Positions 1 through 8,397 of a DNA stretch of 33,595 nt are shown one piece after another. Location of the stretch: NCBI GenBank assembly GCA_016208205.1, contig JACQYP010000040.1, forward strand, positions 1-33,595. Reading direction: 5' to 3'. The translations under genes and the position numbers were made by a program. The first letter of the stretch is position 1; each line of letters opens with the position of its first letter. The notes under the pieces were generated by a model. It did not search any database. It worked only from the letters and a program-made list of their open reading frames with translations, and was not told where the DNA came from. The stretch comes from Candidatus Desantisiibacteriota bacterium (GTDB lineage Bacteria; UBA9089; CG2-30-40-21).

Positions 1-233
1 AGGAGATTGCCTCAAGAGGGATAACCGTAAATGCAATTGCCCCGGGTTTTATTGAAACAGATATGACTAAGGTGCTTGCACCGGAGATACGGGAAAAGTT
101 GCTGAGTAATATTCCGCTTGGCAGGCTTGGCAACCCTTGCGATGTGGCAAATGTTACAGCATTTCTTGTCAGCGAGGCAGCATCTTATATTACCGGACAG
201 GTAATAGTGGTAGATGGCGGAATGGTGATGTAG
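1..233 (+). CDS. fabG: 3-oxoacyl-ACP reductase, C-terminal part (5' end outside window)
   Basis: Partial gene; the reading frame is open from base 3 to a TAG at 231-233, giving the last 76 residues. FabG is the NADPH-dependent short-chain dehydrogenase that reduces 3-oxoacyl-ACP in fatty-acid elongation. Visible family features are the segment [15 protein letters not shown], which follows the catalytic YxxxK in this family, and the end VVDGGMVM. The Rossmann nucleotide-binding N-terminus and the Ser-Tyr-Lys catalytic residues lie before the window. Position directly upstream of acpP and fabF is the classic fab cluster order and supports FabG over other short-chain dehydrogenases. Confidence 0.9.
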   Translation, partial: EIASRGITVNAIAPGFIETDMTKVLAPEIREKLLSNIPLGRLGNPCDVANVTAFLVSEAASYITGQVIVVDGGMVM

Positions 234-244
234 GAACGCATTGT

Positions 245-312
245 TGTAAGTTTAGGAGGTTGTAAGTTGTAGGTTGTAAGTTTAGGAGGTTACACCTACA
301 ACCTACAACATT
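245..312. repeat. Palindromic intergenic repeat, GTTGTAGG type
   Basis: The fabG-acpP gap holds repeated GTTGTAAG/GTTGTAGG units followed by the complementary CCTACAACCTACAAC, so the RNA could fold into a hairpin. The same word family occurs inside hypF at 14885-14919. It lies just upstream of the acpP ribosome-binding site. Confidence 0.7.
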
Positions 313-341
313 TTAAGAATTTTACAAGGAGGTGAGAAAGA

Positions 342-578
342 GTGGCTGAAACAGTGATTGAAAGGGTTAAAAAGATTATTGTTGATCAATTAGGGGTTAA
401 CGAGGATCAGGCAGTTCAGGATGCTTCCTTTGTCGATGACTTAGGGGCAGATTCTCTGGATACCGTGGAGTTGGTTATGGCTTTGGAAGAGGAGTTTGGT
501 ATCGAGATACCGGATGAGGATGCTGAGAAGATAAAAACGGTTGGTAATGTAGTTGATTATGTTAATGAGCATATTTAG
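342..578 (+). CDS. acpP: Acyl carrier protein
   Basis: 78-residue cytosolic acyl carrier protein, normal length for the family. It carries growing acyl chains on a 4'-phosphopantetheine arm attached to the Ser of the motif [10 protein letters not shown] (Ser38). The acidic helices typical of ACP are obvious ([18 protein letters not shown]). The start is GTG at 342, chosen because a strong Shine-Dalgarno (AAGGAGGTG, 326-334) sits upstream at good spacing. It lies between fabG and fabF, the usual order. Confidence 0.97.
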   Translation: MAETVIERVKKIIVDQLGVNEDQAVQDASFVDDLGADSLDTVELVMALEEEFGIEIPDEDAEKIKTVGNVVDYVNEHI

Positions 579-579
579 G

Positions 580-716
580 GAAATAGGCTGAAGGCTGAAG
601 GTGTTTAGGCTGAAGGTTGAAGAGAGAAGGGAGATAGGCTGAAGGAAGGTATCCTGATAGTCTTCTGTTTTCTGTCTTCCACCTTCAGCCTTCAGCCTAA
701 ACACCTTCAGCCTATT
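580..716. repeat. Large palindromic repeat, GGCTGAAGG type
   Basis: Left arm 580-616 made of AGGCTGAAGG units and right arm 682-716 made of CCTTCAGCCT units are inverted copies of each other, filling almost the whole acpP-fabF gap. A related unit is seen near 20755-20800. Confidence 0.75.
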
Positions 717-730
717 CACAAGGATTAGAG

Positions 731-1981
731 ATGGAAAGAAAACGGGTTGTAATTACAGGTATTGGGGCAATAACCCCGGTAGGCTTGAATAAAGATGATT
801 CATGGAAGGGCTTGATTGAGGGGAAGAGTGGTGTCTCAAGGATAGATGCCTTTTCGCCTGAGGGTTATCCATGTCAGATTGCGGCACAGGTGCGCGGTTT
901 TGAGCCAACCCTGTATATGGACAGGAAGGATATTAATCGGACAGACAGGTTTTGTCAACTAGCTATTGCTGCAGCTATGCAGGCAGTATCTGATGCAAAG
1001 CTTGATATGTCTAAGGAAGACGCAACCAGGGTAGGGGTGTATATCGGCTCTGGAATTGGCGGGGTATCAACGATTGAACGAGAGGCAAAGGTTCTGGCAG
1101 AAAAGGGTCCAAGACGGGTAACACCATTTCTTATTCCGATGATGATTATTGATCTGGCTTCAGGGATGGTCTCAATAATGATTGGTGCCAAGGGTCCCAA
1201 TTCTACTGCGGTTACAGCTTGTGCTACAGGTTCACATTCTATTGGGGATGCTACAAATATTATTCGTCGCGGTGATGCAGATGTAATGATTACCGGCGGA
1301 AGTGAGGCAGCCATTACCCCTTTATCTATCGCAGGATTTGGCAATATGAAGGCACTCAGTAACAGGGATTGTTCTCCGGAAGAGGCTTCCTGTCCCTTTG
1401 ATAAGCGAAGGGATGGGTTTGTTATGGGTGAGGGTTCCGGTGTGATTGTCCTTGAATCCTTAGAACATGCGGAAAGCAGAGGGGCTTATATCTATGGAGA
1501 GGTTGTCGGTTATGGCATGACCGGCGATGCCTATCATATCACCTCGCCGGCTCCAGGCGGAGAGGGCGGGGCAAGGGCAATGCGGTCGGCAATATCTGAT
1601 GCAGGGCTTGTTCCTGATGATATAGATTATATCAATAGTCATGGGACATCAACCCCTCTGAACGACAGGTTTGAAACCATGGCCATAAAGTCTGTGTTTG
1701 GCAAGCGAGCCTATTCAACCCCAATAAGCTCTATAAAATCTATGACCGGACACCTTCTGGGAGCAGCCGGGGCAATAGAGATAATAGCCTGCTGTTTGAG
1801 TATTCGAGATGGAATAATCCCGCCAACCATAAATTATCAAGAAAAAGATCCGGAATGCGACCTTGATTATGTTCCAAATCAGGCAAGAAAGGTATCGAAA
1901 ATTGATGTCTGCCTTTCAAATTCATTTGGATTTGGCGGACATAATGCGGTATTGGTGGTTCGCAGGTTTGTGGCGATGTAA
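731..1981 (+). CDS. fabF: 3-oxoacyl-ACP synthase II
   Basis: 416-residue condensing enzyme (KAS II) that adds malonyl-ACP-derived two-carbon units to acyl-ACP. The thiolase-fold catalytic triad is readable: Cys164 in VTACATGSHS, His304 in NSHGTSTPLND and His341 in SMTGHLLGAAGA. The glycine-rich end FGFGGHNAVLVV is also typical. Length fits FabF rather than FabH. The ATG at 731 gives the standard N-terminus RVVITGIGAITPVG. Two-histidine chemistry and position after acpP make FabF the best call over FabB. Confidence 0.96.
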   Translation: MERKRVVITGIGAITPVGLNKDDSWKGLIEGKSGVSRIDAFSPEGYPCQIAAQVRGFEPTLYMDRKDINRTDRFCQLAIAAAMQAVSDAKLDMSKEDATRVGVYIGSGIGGVSTIEREAKVLAEKGPRRVTPFLIPMMIIDLASGMVSIMIGAKGPNSTAVTACATGSHSIGDATNIIRRGDADVMITGGSEAAITPLSIAGFGNMKALSNRDCSPEEASCPFDKRRDGFVMGEGSGVIVLESLEHAESRGAYIYGEVVGYGMTGDAYHITSPAPGGEGGARAMRSAISDAGLVPDDIDYINSHGTSTPLNDRFETMAIKSVFGKRAYSTPISSIKSMTGHLLGAAGAIEIIACCLSIRDGIIPPTINYQEKDPECDLDYVPNQARKVSKIDVCLSNSFGFGGHNAVLVVRRFVAM

Positions 1982-1982
1982 C

Positions 1983-2092
1983 TGTTTACGGTTGTCGGTT
2001 CACAGTTTACAGTTCATATTGTTGACAGAGCACTACTATTTTTTGTGAGCCGTGAACCGATAACTGTAAACCGTAAACGGTTACAGATAGGA
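1983..2092. repeat. Palindromic intergenic repeat, GTTTACGGTT/AACCGTAAAC type
   Basis: The fabF-rnc gap begins with GTTTACGGTTGTCGGTTCAC and ends with a roughly complementary GTGAACCG...AACCGTAAACGGTTAC stretch, so the whole gap can pair with itself. The same words recur at the 3' end of hypF (14023-14060). Confidence 0.7.
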
Positions 2093-2099
2093 GAGATAA

Positions 2100-2825
2100 A
2101 TGATAGATGAGATTAGACTAAATCAGCTTGATGAATTAGAAGGGATATTAGGTGTAGTCTTTAATAATAAGGATATATTGAATCAATCATTGACCCATAG
2201 CTCTTATGCCTATGAAGCAGAAAGAGGTACCTTGCAAAACGAGAGGTTGGAGTTTCTTGGGGATGTTGTTCTGAGCCTTGCTATTAGTGAATATATCTAT
2301 AATAAGTATCCTGAATATCCGGAGGGTGAACTGGCTAAGATACGGGCAATGGTGGTTAGCCGTGCTATGCTGGCTCAGCAGGCAAAGCTCTTGAGGCTGG
2401 GAGGATTTTTGTTATTAGGCAGGGGTGAGGAGAATACCGGCGGAAGAAAAAGGAACTCTATCTTGGCTGATACCTTTGAGGCTGTACTTGGGGCAATGTA
2501 TCTGGATATGGGATTTGAGGTTTCTCGCAAGTTTGTTCTTGACCAGTTGGCTAAAGAAGTGGAAATGGTTTCAACGCATGAGTGTGTCCAGGATTATAAA
2601 ACACAGTTTCAGGAATATACACAACGCAAGAGTAAATGCTTGCCCGTGTATAAATTGGTCAGGGTAAGGGGACCGGACCATCGACAGTTTTTTGAGATTA
2701 CGGTTTCTGTAAAGGGCAATGTGATAGCAGCAGGAGAGGGCACCAATAAGAAAGAGGCTGAACAGAATGCAGCCTATCATGCCCTGCAAATGGTTGGTAA
2801 TAATGCGGAGGGTGGTGAATTATGA
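2100..2825 (+). CDS. rnc: Ribonuclease III
   Basis: 241-residue double-strand-specific endoribonuclease that processes rRNA precursors and structured mRNAs. The RNase III signature NERLEFLGDVVL is at residues 47-58; the catalytic acidic residues are visible there (Glu51, Asp55) and in ILADTFEAVLGA (Asp124, Glu127). A double-stranded-RNA-binding domain follows at about 163-232 (DYKTQFQEYTQ ... GTNKKEAEQNAAYHAL). Position after fabF is common in bacteria. The stop overlaps the next gene's ATG (ATGA at 2822-2825), implying translational coupling. Confidence 0.96.
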   Translation: MIDEIRLNQLDELEGILGVVFNNKDILNQSLTHSSYAYEAERGTLQNERLEFLGDVVLSLAISEYIYNKYPEYPEGELAKIRAMVVSRAMLAQQAKLLRLGGFLLLGRGEENTGGRKRNSILADTFEAVLGAMYLDMGFEVSRKFVLDQLAKEVEMVSTHECVQDYKTQFQEYTQRKSKCLPVYKLVRVRGPDHRQFFEITVSVKGNVIAAGEGTNKKEAEQNAAYHALQMVGNNAEGGEL

Positions 2826-3979
2826 ATTATTTTTTGACAGAAGAACAACAGATGATCAAGGATCTATCAGCTAAAATAGCAGCAGAAAAAGCAGTACCGC
2901 TTGTTGCAGAGCTTGATGAAAAAGAGGAGTTCCCGTGGGAAGTAATGAAGACACTTGCCTCATCAGACCTTTTTGGGGTTTATCTGCCGGAGGAGTATGG
3001 CGGATTTGGCGGAGGAGTGTTTGAGCTTTGTCTGGTAACTGAGGAGTTGAGCAAGGTTTGTTGCGGAATGGGTGTTTGTTATGCAGCATCAGCCCTGGGC
3101 ACACTGCCTATCCTTCTCTTTGGAAACGATGCTCAGAAGCAGAAATACCTTCCGGATATTGCTGCAGGCAGGAAACTAGCTGCCTTTGGCTTAACAGAGG
3201 CTAATGCCGGCTCTGATGCTGCGGCTGTGGCAACTACAGCTGCCCGTGATATGGATTCTTATGTGCTGAACGGCACAAAGCAATGGATTACCAACGCTGG
3301 AGAGGCAGAGGTTTATACGGTTATTGCCATAACAGATAAGGCTAAGGGTATTCGCGGGGCATCTGCCTTTATTGTGGATAAGAATACATGCGGCTTTTCC
3401 TTTGGGAAAAAAGAAAAGAAGATGGGTATCAGGTGTTCAGCGACAAGAGAGCTTATCTTTCAGGATTGCCGTATACCAAAGGAAAATATTATTGGACGGG
3501 AAGGGATGGGCTTTATTGTGGCCATGAAAACCCTTGATCGTGCAAGACCGGGTGTAGCATCTCAGGGTGTGGGATTGGCACAAGGTGCACTTGACCATGC
3601 CATAAAGTATTCAAGGGAAAGGGTTCAGTTTGGTCAGGCAATATCCTCATTTCAGGCAATACAGCACATGCTCTCTGACATGGCTACCCAGACAGAGGCA
3701 GCCAGGGCATTAACCTATGCTGCTGCAAGGATGATCGATTCAGGTGATGATAATATCGCAAAAGAGGCAGCCATGTCCAAGCTGTTTGCCACAGATGTAT
3801 CCATGAAGGTAACAACCGATGCGGTGCAGATATTTGGCGGATATGGATATATGCGGGAATACCCGGTAGAAAAAATGATGCGTGATGCTAAGATTCTCCA
3901 GATCTATGAAGGGACAAACCAGATACAACGAAATGTAATCGGTCTTGCCTTGATCAAGGAGATGGCGAAGAAGAAGTAA
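2822..3979 (+). CDS. Acyl-CoA dehydrogenase (short/medium-chain type)
   Basis: 385-residue flavoprotein that forms the 2,3-double bond of acyl-CoA and passes electrons to an electron-transfer flavoprotein. The signature FGLTEANAGSDA (about 122-133), the segment WITNAG and the C-terminal IYEGTNQIQRNVIGLAL with the likely catalytic base Glu363 all match the family; length is typical. It overlaps rnc by four bases and is followed by etfB, its probable electron acceptor subunit, with a palindrome between. Exact chain-length specificity (for example butyryl-CoA) cannot be read from the sequence. Confidence 0.93.
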   Translation: MNYFLTEEQQMIKDLSAKIAAEKAVPLVAELDEKEEFPWEVMKTLASSDLFGVYLPEEYGGFGGGVFELCLVTEELSKVCCGMGVCYAASALGTLPILLFGNDAQKQKYLPDIAAGRKLAAFGLTEANAGSDAAAVATTAARDMDSYVLNGTKQWITNAGEAEVYTVIAITDKAKGIRGASAFIVDKNTCGFSFGKKEKKMGIRCSATRELIFQDCRIPKENIIGREGMGFIVAMKTLDRARPGVASQGVGLAQGALDHAIKYSRERVQFGQAISSFQAIQHMLSDMATQTEAARALTYAAARMIDSGDDNIAKEAAMSKLFATDVSMKVTTDAVQIFGGYGYMREYPVEKMMRDAKILQIYEGTNQIQRNVIGLALIKEMAKKK

Positions 3980-3984
3980 AGATA

Positions 3985-4050
3985 GTTATCGGTAATCGGT
4001 AATCAGGTGATCAGTAAAACCGATTACTGATAACTGGTTACCGATTACCA
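3985..4050. repeat. Palindromic intergenic repeat, GGTAATCGGTAATC type
   Basis: GTTATCGGTAATCGGTAATC at the left is answered by GGTTACCGATTACC at the right. A similar word family forms the palindrome at 23698-23767. Confidence 0.75.
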
Positions 4051-4070
4051 ATCCAGACTGAGGGAGGAAA

Positions 4071-4850
4071 ATGAATATTATTGTTTGCATCAAACAGGTT
4101 CCGGATACAGGCTCCGTAAAGATTGATCCAACCACAAATACCCTGATTAGAAGCGGGGTGCCGTCGATTATTAATCCATTTGACCTGAATGCCGTAGAGG
4201 CAGGTCTGGCATTGAAGGATGAATATGGCGGCAGGGTGGATGTCCTTACCATGGGCCCGCCGCAGGCAGAAGAGGCTTTACGGAACACCCTTGCCATGGG
4301 TGCTGATAATGCCTGTCTGCTCTCTGACAGAGCGTTTGCCGGGTCAGATACCCTGGCTACATCCTATACACTTTCTCAGGCTGTCAAAAAAATCGAGAAT
4401 TTTGACCTTATCCTGTGCGGCAAACAGGCAATTGATGGGGATACGGCACAGGTTGGTCCTGAGCTGGCAGAGATACTTGGCATCCCTCAGGTAACAAATG
4501 TCTGTAGACTGATTGAGGTAAAGGATACAACAATCGTTGTTGAGCAGGAGTTAGAGGATGGGTGCGAAATAGTAGAGGTAGAAAGGCCATGCTTGTTGAC
4601 AGTAACCAAACAGGTAAATAATCCACGCATACCGTCGTTGAAGAATAGTATGCGGGCAAAAAAGGCAACGATTCCTGTCTGGAAGGCAACAGACATTAAT
4701 GTTGATGAGGCAAGGATTGGATTAAAAGGGTCTGCGACACAGGTTGTAAAGATATTTGAGCCGCCAAAACGAACAGATAGCCGTATTTTGCAGGGTGATG
4801 TTGATGAAATGGTGACTGAGCTTGTGGCAGAATTGAGGAAGAGGGTGTAG
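4071..4850 (+). CDS. etfB: Electron transfer flavoprotein, beta subunit
   Basis: 259-residue EtfB, usual length. It begins MNIIVCIKQVPDTG and contains DGDTAQVGPELAEILGIP, the family segment near the nucleotide-binding site. With EtfA it takes electrons from acyl-CoA dehydrogenases. A GGGAGGAAA ribosome-binding site precedes the ATG. Unusually, no etfA follows: the next gene is trpF, after a palindrome, so the alpha subunit must lie elsewhere or have been lost. Confidence 0.95.
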   Translation: MNIIVCIKQVPDTGSVKIDPTTNTLIRSGVPSIINPFDLNAVEAGLALKDEYGGRVDVLTMGPPQAEEALRNTLAMGADNACLLSDRAFAGSDTLATSYTLSQAVKKIENFDLILCGKQAIDGDTAQVGPELAEILGIPQVTNVCRLIEVKDTTIVVEQELEDGCEIVEVERPCLLTVTKQVNNPRIPSLKNSMRAKKATIPVWKATDINVDEARIGLKGSATQVVKIFEPPKRTDSRILQGDVDEMVTELVAELRKRV

Positions 4851-4858
4851 GATGGTAG

Positions 4859-4936
4859 TTAGGCTGTAGGCTGTTAGACTGTAGGTTTGGAGGACTAACC
4901 TACTCGCCTTTGTCTTCCTAACAGTCTACAGCCTAA
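4859..4936. repeat. Palindromic intergenic repeat, GGCTGTAGGCTGTTAGAC type
   Basis: Left arm TTAGGCTGTAGGCTGTTAGA and right arm CCTAACAGTCTACAGCCTAA are inverted copies in the etfB-trpF gap. The gap after trpF (5598-5670) carries a related element. Confidence 0.75.
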
Positions 4937-4967
4937 ACAACCTGATTTACAGAGAGAGGTTACAGAA

Positions 4968-5600
4968 TTGCACGATATTGCAATAAAGATATGTGGAATT
5001 ACCAATATTGAGGATGCCTTGTTTGCAGTTGAGGCTGGGGCTGATGCCCTTGGGTTTATCTTTGCGAAAAAGAGTCCAAGGTTGGTAGGAAGAGAAATAG
5101 TAAAAACAATAATCAAACAAATACCCCCATTTGTAACTACAGTGGGGGTATTTGTTGATGAGCCATTGGATGTGGTGCAAGATATTGTCGAGTATTGTGG
5201 AATAGATATTGTTCAACTTCATGGAAAAGAATCACCCCTGTATTGCTCCCAGATTAATAGACGAGTAATAAAGGCATTCAGGATACAGGATGCTGCTTCT
5301 CTCATGATATTACCTGACTATCAAGTTTGCGGCTATTTGTTAGATACATTTATTGAAGGGGTTGATGGCGGCACAGGGAAACAATTTGATTGGAATCTTG
5401 CAAAGGATGCAAAAAAATATGGACGAATTATCCTTGCCGGCGGACTTAATCCAGAAAATGTGGCTGAGGCAATTATGCAAGTAAAACCATATGGAGTGGA
5501 TGTCAGCAGCGGGGTGGAATGTTTGCCCGGGAAAAAGAATAGGGCAATGATGATGGAATTTGTCCATAGGGTGAGGGAGATAAAGGCTGAAGGTGTATAG
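4968..5600 (+). CDS. trpF: Phosphoribosylanthranilate isomerase
   Basis: 210-residue TIM-barrel enzyme of tryptophan synthesis, converting N-(5-phosphoribosyl)anthranilate to the 1-deoxyribulose form. The N-terminal KICGITNIEDALFAVEAGAD carries the catalytic Cys; LAGGLNPENV and DVSSGVE form the phosphate-binding and catalytic Asp loops. The start is TTG at 4968, supported by AGAGAGAGG upstream and by the family N-terminus. No other trp gene is nearby. A 12-bp perfect inverted repeat (5118-5129 with 5143-5154) lies inside the conserved PPFVTTVGVF segment. Confidence 0.94.
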   Translation: MHDIAIKICGITNIEDALFAVEAGADALGFIFAKKSPRLVGREIVKTIIKQIPPFVTTVGVFVDEPLDVVQDIVEYCGIDIVQLHGKESPLYCSQINRRVIKAFRIQDAASLMILPDYQVCGYLLDTFIEGVDGGTGKQFDWNLAKDAKKYGRIILAGGLNPENVAEAIMQVKPYGVDVSSGVECLPGKKNRAMMMEFVHRVREIKAEGV

Positions 5601-5670
5601 ATTGTAGACTGTTAGGAGAATAAAAGCGAGAGGAATCCTTCGAGCCTACAGCCTAACAGTCTACAGTCTA
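5598..5670. repeat. Palindromic intergenic repeat, GTAGACTGTTAGG type
   Basis: TAGATTGTAGACTGTTAGG, starting at the trpF stop codon, pairs with CCTAACAGTCTACAGTCTA at 5652-5670. It shares words with the repeat at 4859-4936. Confidence 0.75.
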
Positions 5671-5695
5671 ATAACCTACAGCAAGGTATAACGCA

Positions 5696-6601
5696 ATGAA
5701 TATTAACACAGTAACAATTATCGGGGTTGGTTTGATTGGCGGCTCTCTTGCTATTGGGCTAAAGGAATGGTGTGGTGTCAAGCGGATAATTGGTGTTGGC
5801 AGAAGCTTAGCATCCCTTGAGCAAATGGCAGGAATTGTTGATGACAATGGCAACAGGGTAATAGATGAGGTAAGCCTTGATGCTGTTTATGGGGTCAGGG
5901 ATGCGGATATGGTCATTTTAGCCTTGCCTGTATCCTCAATCATAGAGATAGCTAAGGTGATTGCCGGACATCTGAAATCCGGGTGTATTGTTACAGATGT
6001 TGGAAGTACCAAGTCAGAGATTGTTCATGTATTAACCCCGCTGATTCGGCAAAAGGGAGCATTCGTTGGGGCACATCCGTTAGCCGGCTCTCATAACAGG
6101 GGACCTGCTTTTGCTGATGAGGGATTATTTCAGGGAGCTGTGTGTGTGGTTACACCCCTGCTTGAAGAAACAGATATGAATGCCTGTAATATAATAAAGG
6201 ATATGTGGACTAAGGTTGGGGCAAGGGTTATATCCATGCCACCGCAAGTACATGACAGGATTGTTGCCACAACAAGCCATCTTCCTCATATAATTGCCTC
6301 TATGCTGGTAGATACTGCTAAGGGTGAAGGAGAGGGAATAATTCCGCTTATTGCCTCCGGGTTTTTAGATACAACCAGGGTCGCCCAGGGGGATGCAAGG
6401 ATGTGGAAGGATATCTGTCTGACGAATCAGGAAAGTATCGTAGGAATGCTTGAAAGATTCGGGTGTGTTTTGAATGAATGGAAACAGACAATCAAGGATG
6501 GCAATTGGGACAGACTTGAGGAGATGTTTGTGGATGCTCAGGTGTGGAGGAGTAGAATTAATAATTATCAATTAACAATTGATAATTCTATTTGGTGGTG
6601 A
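5696..6601 (+). CDS. tyrA: Prephenate dehydrogenase
   Basis: 301-residue NAD(P)-dependent enzyme that oxidatively decarboxylates prephenate in tyrosine synthesis. The Rossmann motif GVGLIGGSLA is at about 10-19; VTDVGSTKSEIV and GAHPLAGSHNRGP carry the substrate-binding His/Ser region. No ACT or chorismate-mutase domain is fused. The last residues (NNYQLTIDNS) are encoded by a perfect palindrome (6563-6587), so the natural C-terminus seems to have been extended by a repeat. hisI begins four bases after the stop. An AAGG precedes the ATG at 5696. Confidence 0.92.
   Translation: MNINTVTIIGVGLIGGSLAIGLKEWCGVKRIIGVGRSLASLEQMAGIVDDNGNRVIDEVSLDAVYGVRDADMVILALPVSSIIEIAKVIAGHLKSGCIVTDVGSTKSEIVHVLTPLIRQKGAFVGAHPLAGSHNRGPAFADEGLFQGAVCVVTPLLEETDMNACNIIKDMWTKVGARVISMPPQVHDRIVATTSHLPHIIASMLVDTAKGEGEGIIPLIASGFLDTTRVAQGDARMWKDICLTNQESIVGMLERFGCVLNEWKQTIKDGNWDRLEEMFVDAQVWRSRINNYQLTIDNSIWW
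6563..6587. repeat. Palindrome forming the 3' end of tyrA
   Basis: Perfect 11-bp inverted repeat AATTATCAATT / AATTGATAATT with a three-base loop, inside the last codons of tyrA. It reads in frame without a stop and could also act as a hairpin at the tyrA-hisI junction. Confidence 0.8.
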
Positions 6602-6604
6602 ATA

Positions 6605-6982
6605 ATGCTTACATTAAATTTTGCTAAGATGGATGGATTGGTGCCTGCTGTTGTGCAGGATTATAAAACAGGCGAGGTATTGATGCTTGCCTTTATCAAT
6701 GAAGAGGCATGGCAGAAAACATTGGATACCGGCAAGGCACACTATTATACCCGCACCAGAGGAAAGATCTGGTTGAAGGGCGAAACATCCGGTCATTTTC
6801 AATTAATCAAAGAGATATTGGTTGACTGTGATGAGGATACGGTTGTGTTTAAGGTAGAACAGATTGGCGGGGCAGCTTGCCATACAGGGTATAACTCCTG
6901 CTTTTACCGCAGGGTGGATGGGGATGAACTGATGGTGTGTAAGGAAATGGTATTTGATCCACAGCAGGTGTATGGGGAATAG
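6605..6982 (+). CDS. hisI: Phosphoribosyl-AMP cyclohydrolase
   Basis: 125-residue HisI without the HisE pyrophosphohydrolase domain. It opens the adenine ring of phosphoribosyl-AMP in histidine synthesis. The metal-binding segment [13 protein letters not shown] and the Cys-containing [13 protein letters not shown] are the family signatures; [17 protein letters not shown] is the substrate loop. It starts four bases after tyrA, so the two are probably co-transcribed. No other his genes are in the window. Confidence 0.95.
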   Translation: MLTLNFAKMDGLVPAVVQDYKTGEVLMLAFINEEAWQKTLDTGKAHYYTRTRGKIWLKGETSGHFQLIKEILVDCDEDTVVFKVEQIGGAACHTGYNSCFYRRVDGDELMVCKEMVFDPQQVYGE

Positions 6983-6988
6983 GCATTT

Positions 6989-7013
6989 GGGCAGGGGTAA
7001 ACCCTGTCCCTAC
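6989..7013. repeat. Short palindrome, GGGCAGGGGTAAACCCTGTCCC type
   Basis: GGGCAGGG and CCCTGTCCC can pair across a short loop, in the hisI-wecA gap. Related GTAGGGGC-type palindromes are found inside hypF, addB and addA. Confidence 0.6.
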
Positions 7014-7041
7014 TTTGATGTGCTTCTGGAGGAACTAACTG

Positions 7042-8133
7042 ATGTTGATTTCTTTGCTTGGCTTTATCTTCGGGATTATTTTTTGCTTTTGTTTTGTTCC
7101 TTTGGTTAGATTTATTGGGCTTAGGTTCGCAATAATAGATCTACCAAGCAAACGCAAGGTTCATACTGATCCAACCCCATGCAGCGGGGGGATAGCCGTA
7201 TATCTGGCTTTTTTTCTCAGCCTGATAGTGATGTTAGTATTCACAAATACATGTGAAACAATGAATATTGTCAGGTTGTTTATTTGCAGTACCCTTTTGC
7301 TCGTGCTGGGTATATACGATGATAAATGGATATTAAAGCCTGTTGTCAAGCTGATGGGGCAGGTTGTTGTGGTGCTTATTGCTATTTTCCTTGGGTTAAA
7401 AATCAATACGATTGGATCGTTTCAGATTGGATGGCTAAGCGTACCTATTACTCTTTTCTGGTTTCTTGTGTTTATAAACGCTGTTAATCTGATTGACGGC
7501 ATAGATGGTCTGGCATGCGGTATTGTATGTATTGTCTCCCTGGCCATGTTTGGTGTTGCTCTATTCTTTAATGATCTGCCTTTAAGTATCTTAACCGGAT
7601 GTTTATCCGGGGTAACGGCAGCCTTTCTTTATTTTAATTTTCATCAGAAAAAGATATTTTTGGGTGATAATGGAAGTATGCTGCTGGGTTTTTTGATTGC
7701 AAGTATCCCTGTCTTGAGTGCATCTACACATAAAAATATCACGATGAACATGTTTTATATGACCATTGTAGGTGTTGGGGTACCAATTTATGATGTATTA
7801 TCGGTTATTATCAGACGATTAAAGGCTAAACAATCAATATTTAAGGCAGATAAGCAACATATTCATCACAGGCTTATGGCTACGGGGCTTACTCCGCATC
7901 AAGTGGTAGGGATTTTATATGCAATAACCGTACTCTTGCTTGGATTAGGTATTATTGGTAATGGGTTAATTATTAGTGAAAAAATCTGTTTGCCTATGTG
8001 TATCCGCACATGTAAAATAATCAAAAATGCACAGGCAAATACTCAGACAGGCAGTATGTTCGGCACAGGTTCTCTGTCTTTAGGGCAGTTCCTTAATCAG
8101 GGACAATCTGTGCCTGTTGATCGTGTCCGTTGA
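7042..8133 (+). CDS. WecA/MraY-family polyprenyl-phosphate sugar-1-phosphate transferase, odd C-terminus
   Basis: 363-residue multi-pass inner-membrane enzyme that moves a sugar-1-phosphate (typically GlcNAc-1-P) from UDP-sugar to undecaprenyl phosphate, starting a surface polysaccharide. Family motifs appear in order: the loop KRKVHTDPTPCSGGIAVYLA, GIYDDKW, NAVNLIDGIDGLACG, FLGDNGSM and KQHIHHRL. The HIHH motif favours WecA-like over MraY. GGAGGAAC precedes the ATG. After about residue 315 the hydrophobic helix pattern stops and a polar tail (from EKICLPMC to the end) follows that does not look like the family, so the last helix may have been replaced. Confidence 0.85.
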   Translation: MLISLLGFIFGIIFCFCFVPLVRFIGLRFAIIDLPSKRKVHTDPTPCSGGIAVYLAFFLSLIVMLVFTNTCETMNIVRLFICSTLLLVLGIYDDKWILKPVVKLMGQVVVVLIAIFLGLKINTIGSFQIGWLSVPITLFWFLVFINAVNLIDGIDGLACGIVCIVSLAMFGVALFFNDLPLSILTGCLSGVTAAFLYFNFHQKKIFLGDNGSMLLGFLIASIPVLSASTHKNITMNMFYMTIVGVGVPIYDVLSVIIRRLKAKQSIFKADKQHIHHRLMATGLTPHQVVGILYAITVLLLGLGIIGNGLIISEKICLPMCIRTCKIIKNAQANTQTGSMFGTGSLSLGQFLNQGQSVPVDRVR

Positions 8134-8362
8134 AGGTGGAGTGGTAATGCATCAGAAGTGTAAGAAGGGGAATATGGAATATCTGAATAATTACTAAAGC
8201 TTTTGTCTTGTATTGCCGATAAGAATAATAAGGTTTGATTGATTAATTGTTCGTAAACCCCATTCATGGGGTTGCTCAGGCTGAATTCACTTAGCGTTAG
8301 CAGAAATTCTACCTGAACAGTTAAAAAAAATAAAAAAATGTTATATTTGCATAAAAAAATGC
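8134..8362. other. Intergenic region with a short hairpin, no gene seen
   Basis: No credible coding region. It contains AACCCCATTCATGGGGTT (8256-8273), an 8-bp perfect inverted repeat with a two-base centre but no T-run after it, and then an A-rich stretch leading to the promoter at 8363. Confidence 0.5.
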
Positions 8363-8391
8363 TTGACATAGTAAATATTATGTGATATGAT
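8363..8391 (+). promoter_or_regulatory. Sigma70-type promoter for the porin gene
   Basis: Perfect -35 TTGACA (8363-8368), 17-bp spacer and -10 TATGAT (8386-8391) in an AT-rich block. Transcription would start near 8398, leaving a leader of about 285 nt before the porin ATG at 8683. Confidence 0.75.
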
Positions 8392-8397
8392 ATATCC

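Noticed and set aside
955..1344. Long minus-strand frame inside fabF
   Set aside because: Shadow of the fabF codon pattern; fabF is unambiguous on the plus strand.
5118..5154. 12-bp perfect hairpin in trpF as an inserted repeat or terminator
   Set aside because: It lies in the conserved PPFVTTVGVF segment, so the sequence is native; no T-run follows. Possibly chance or mild attenuation only.
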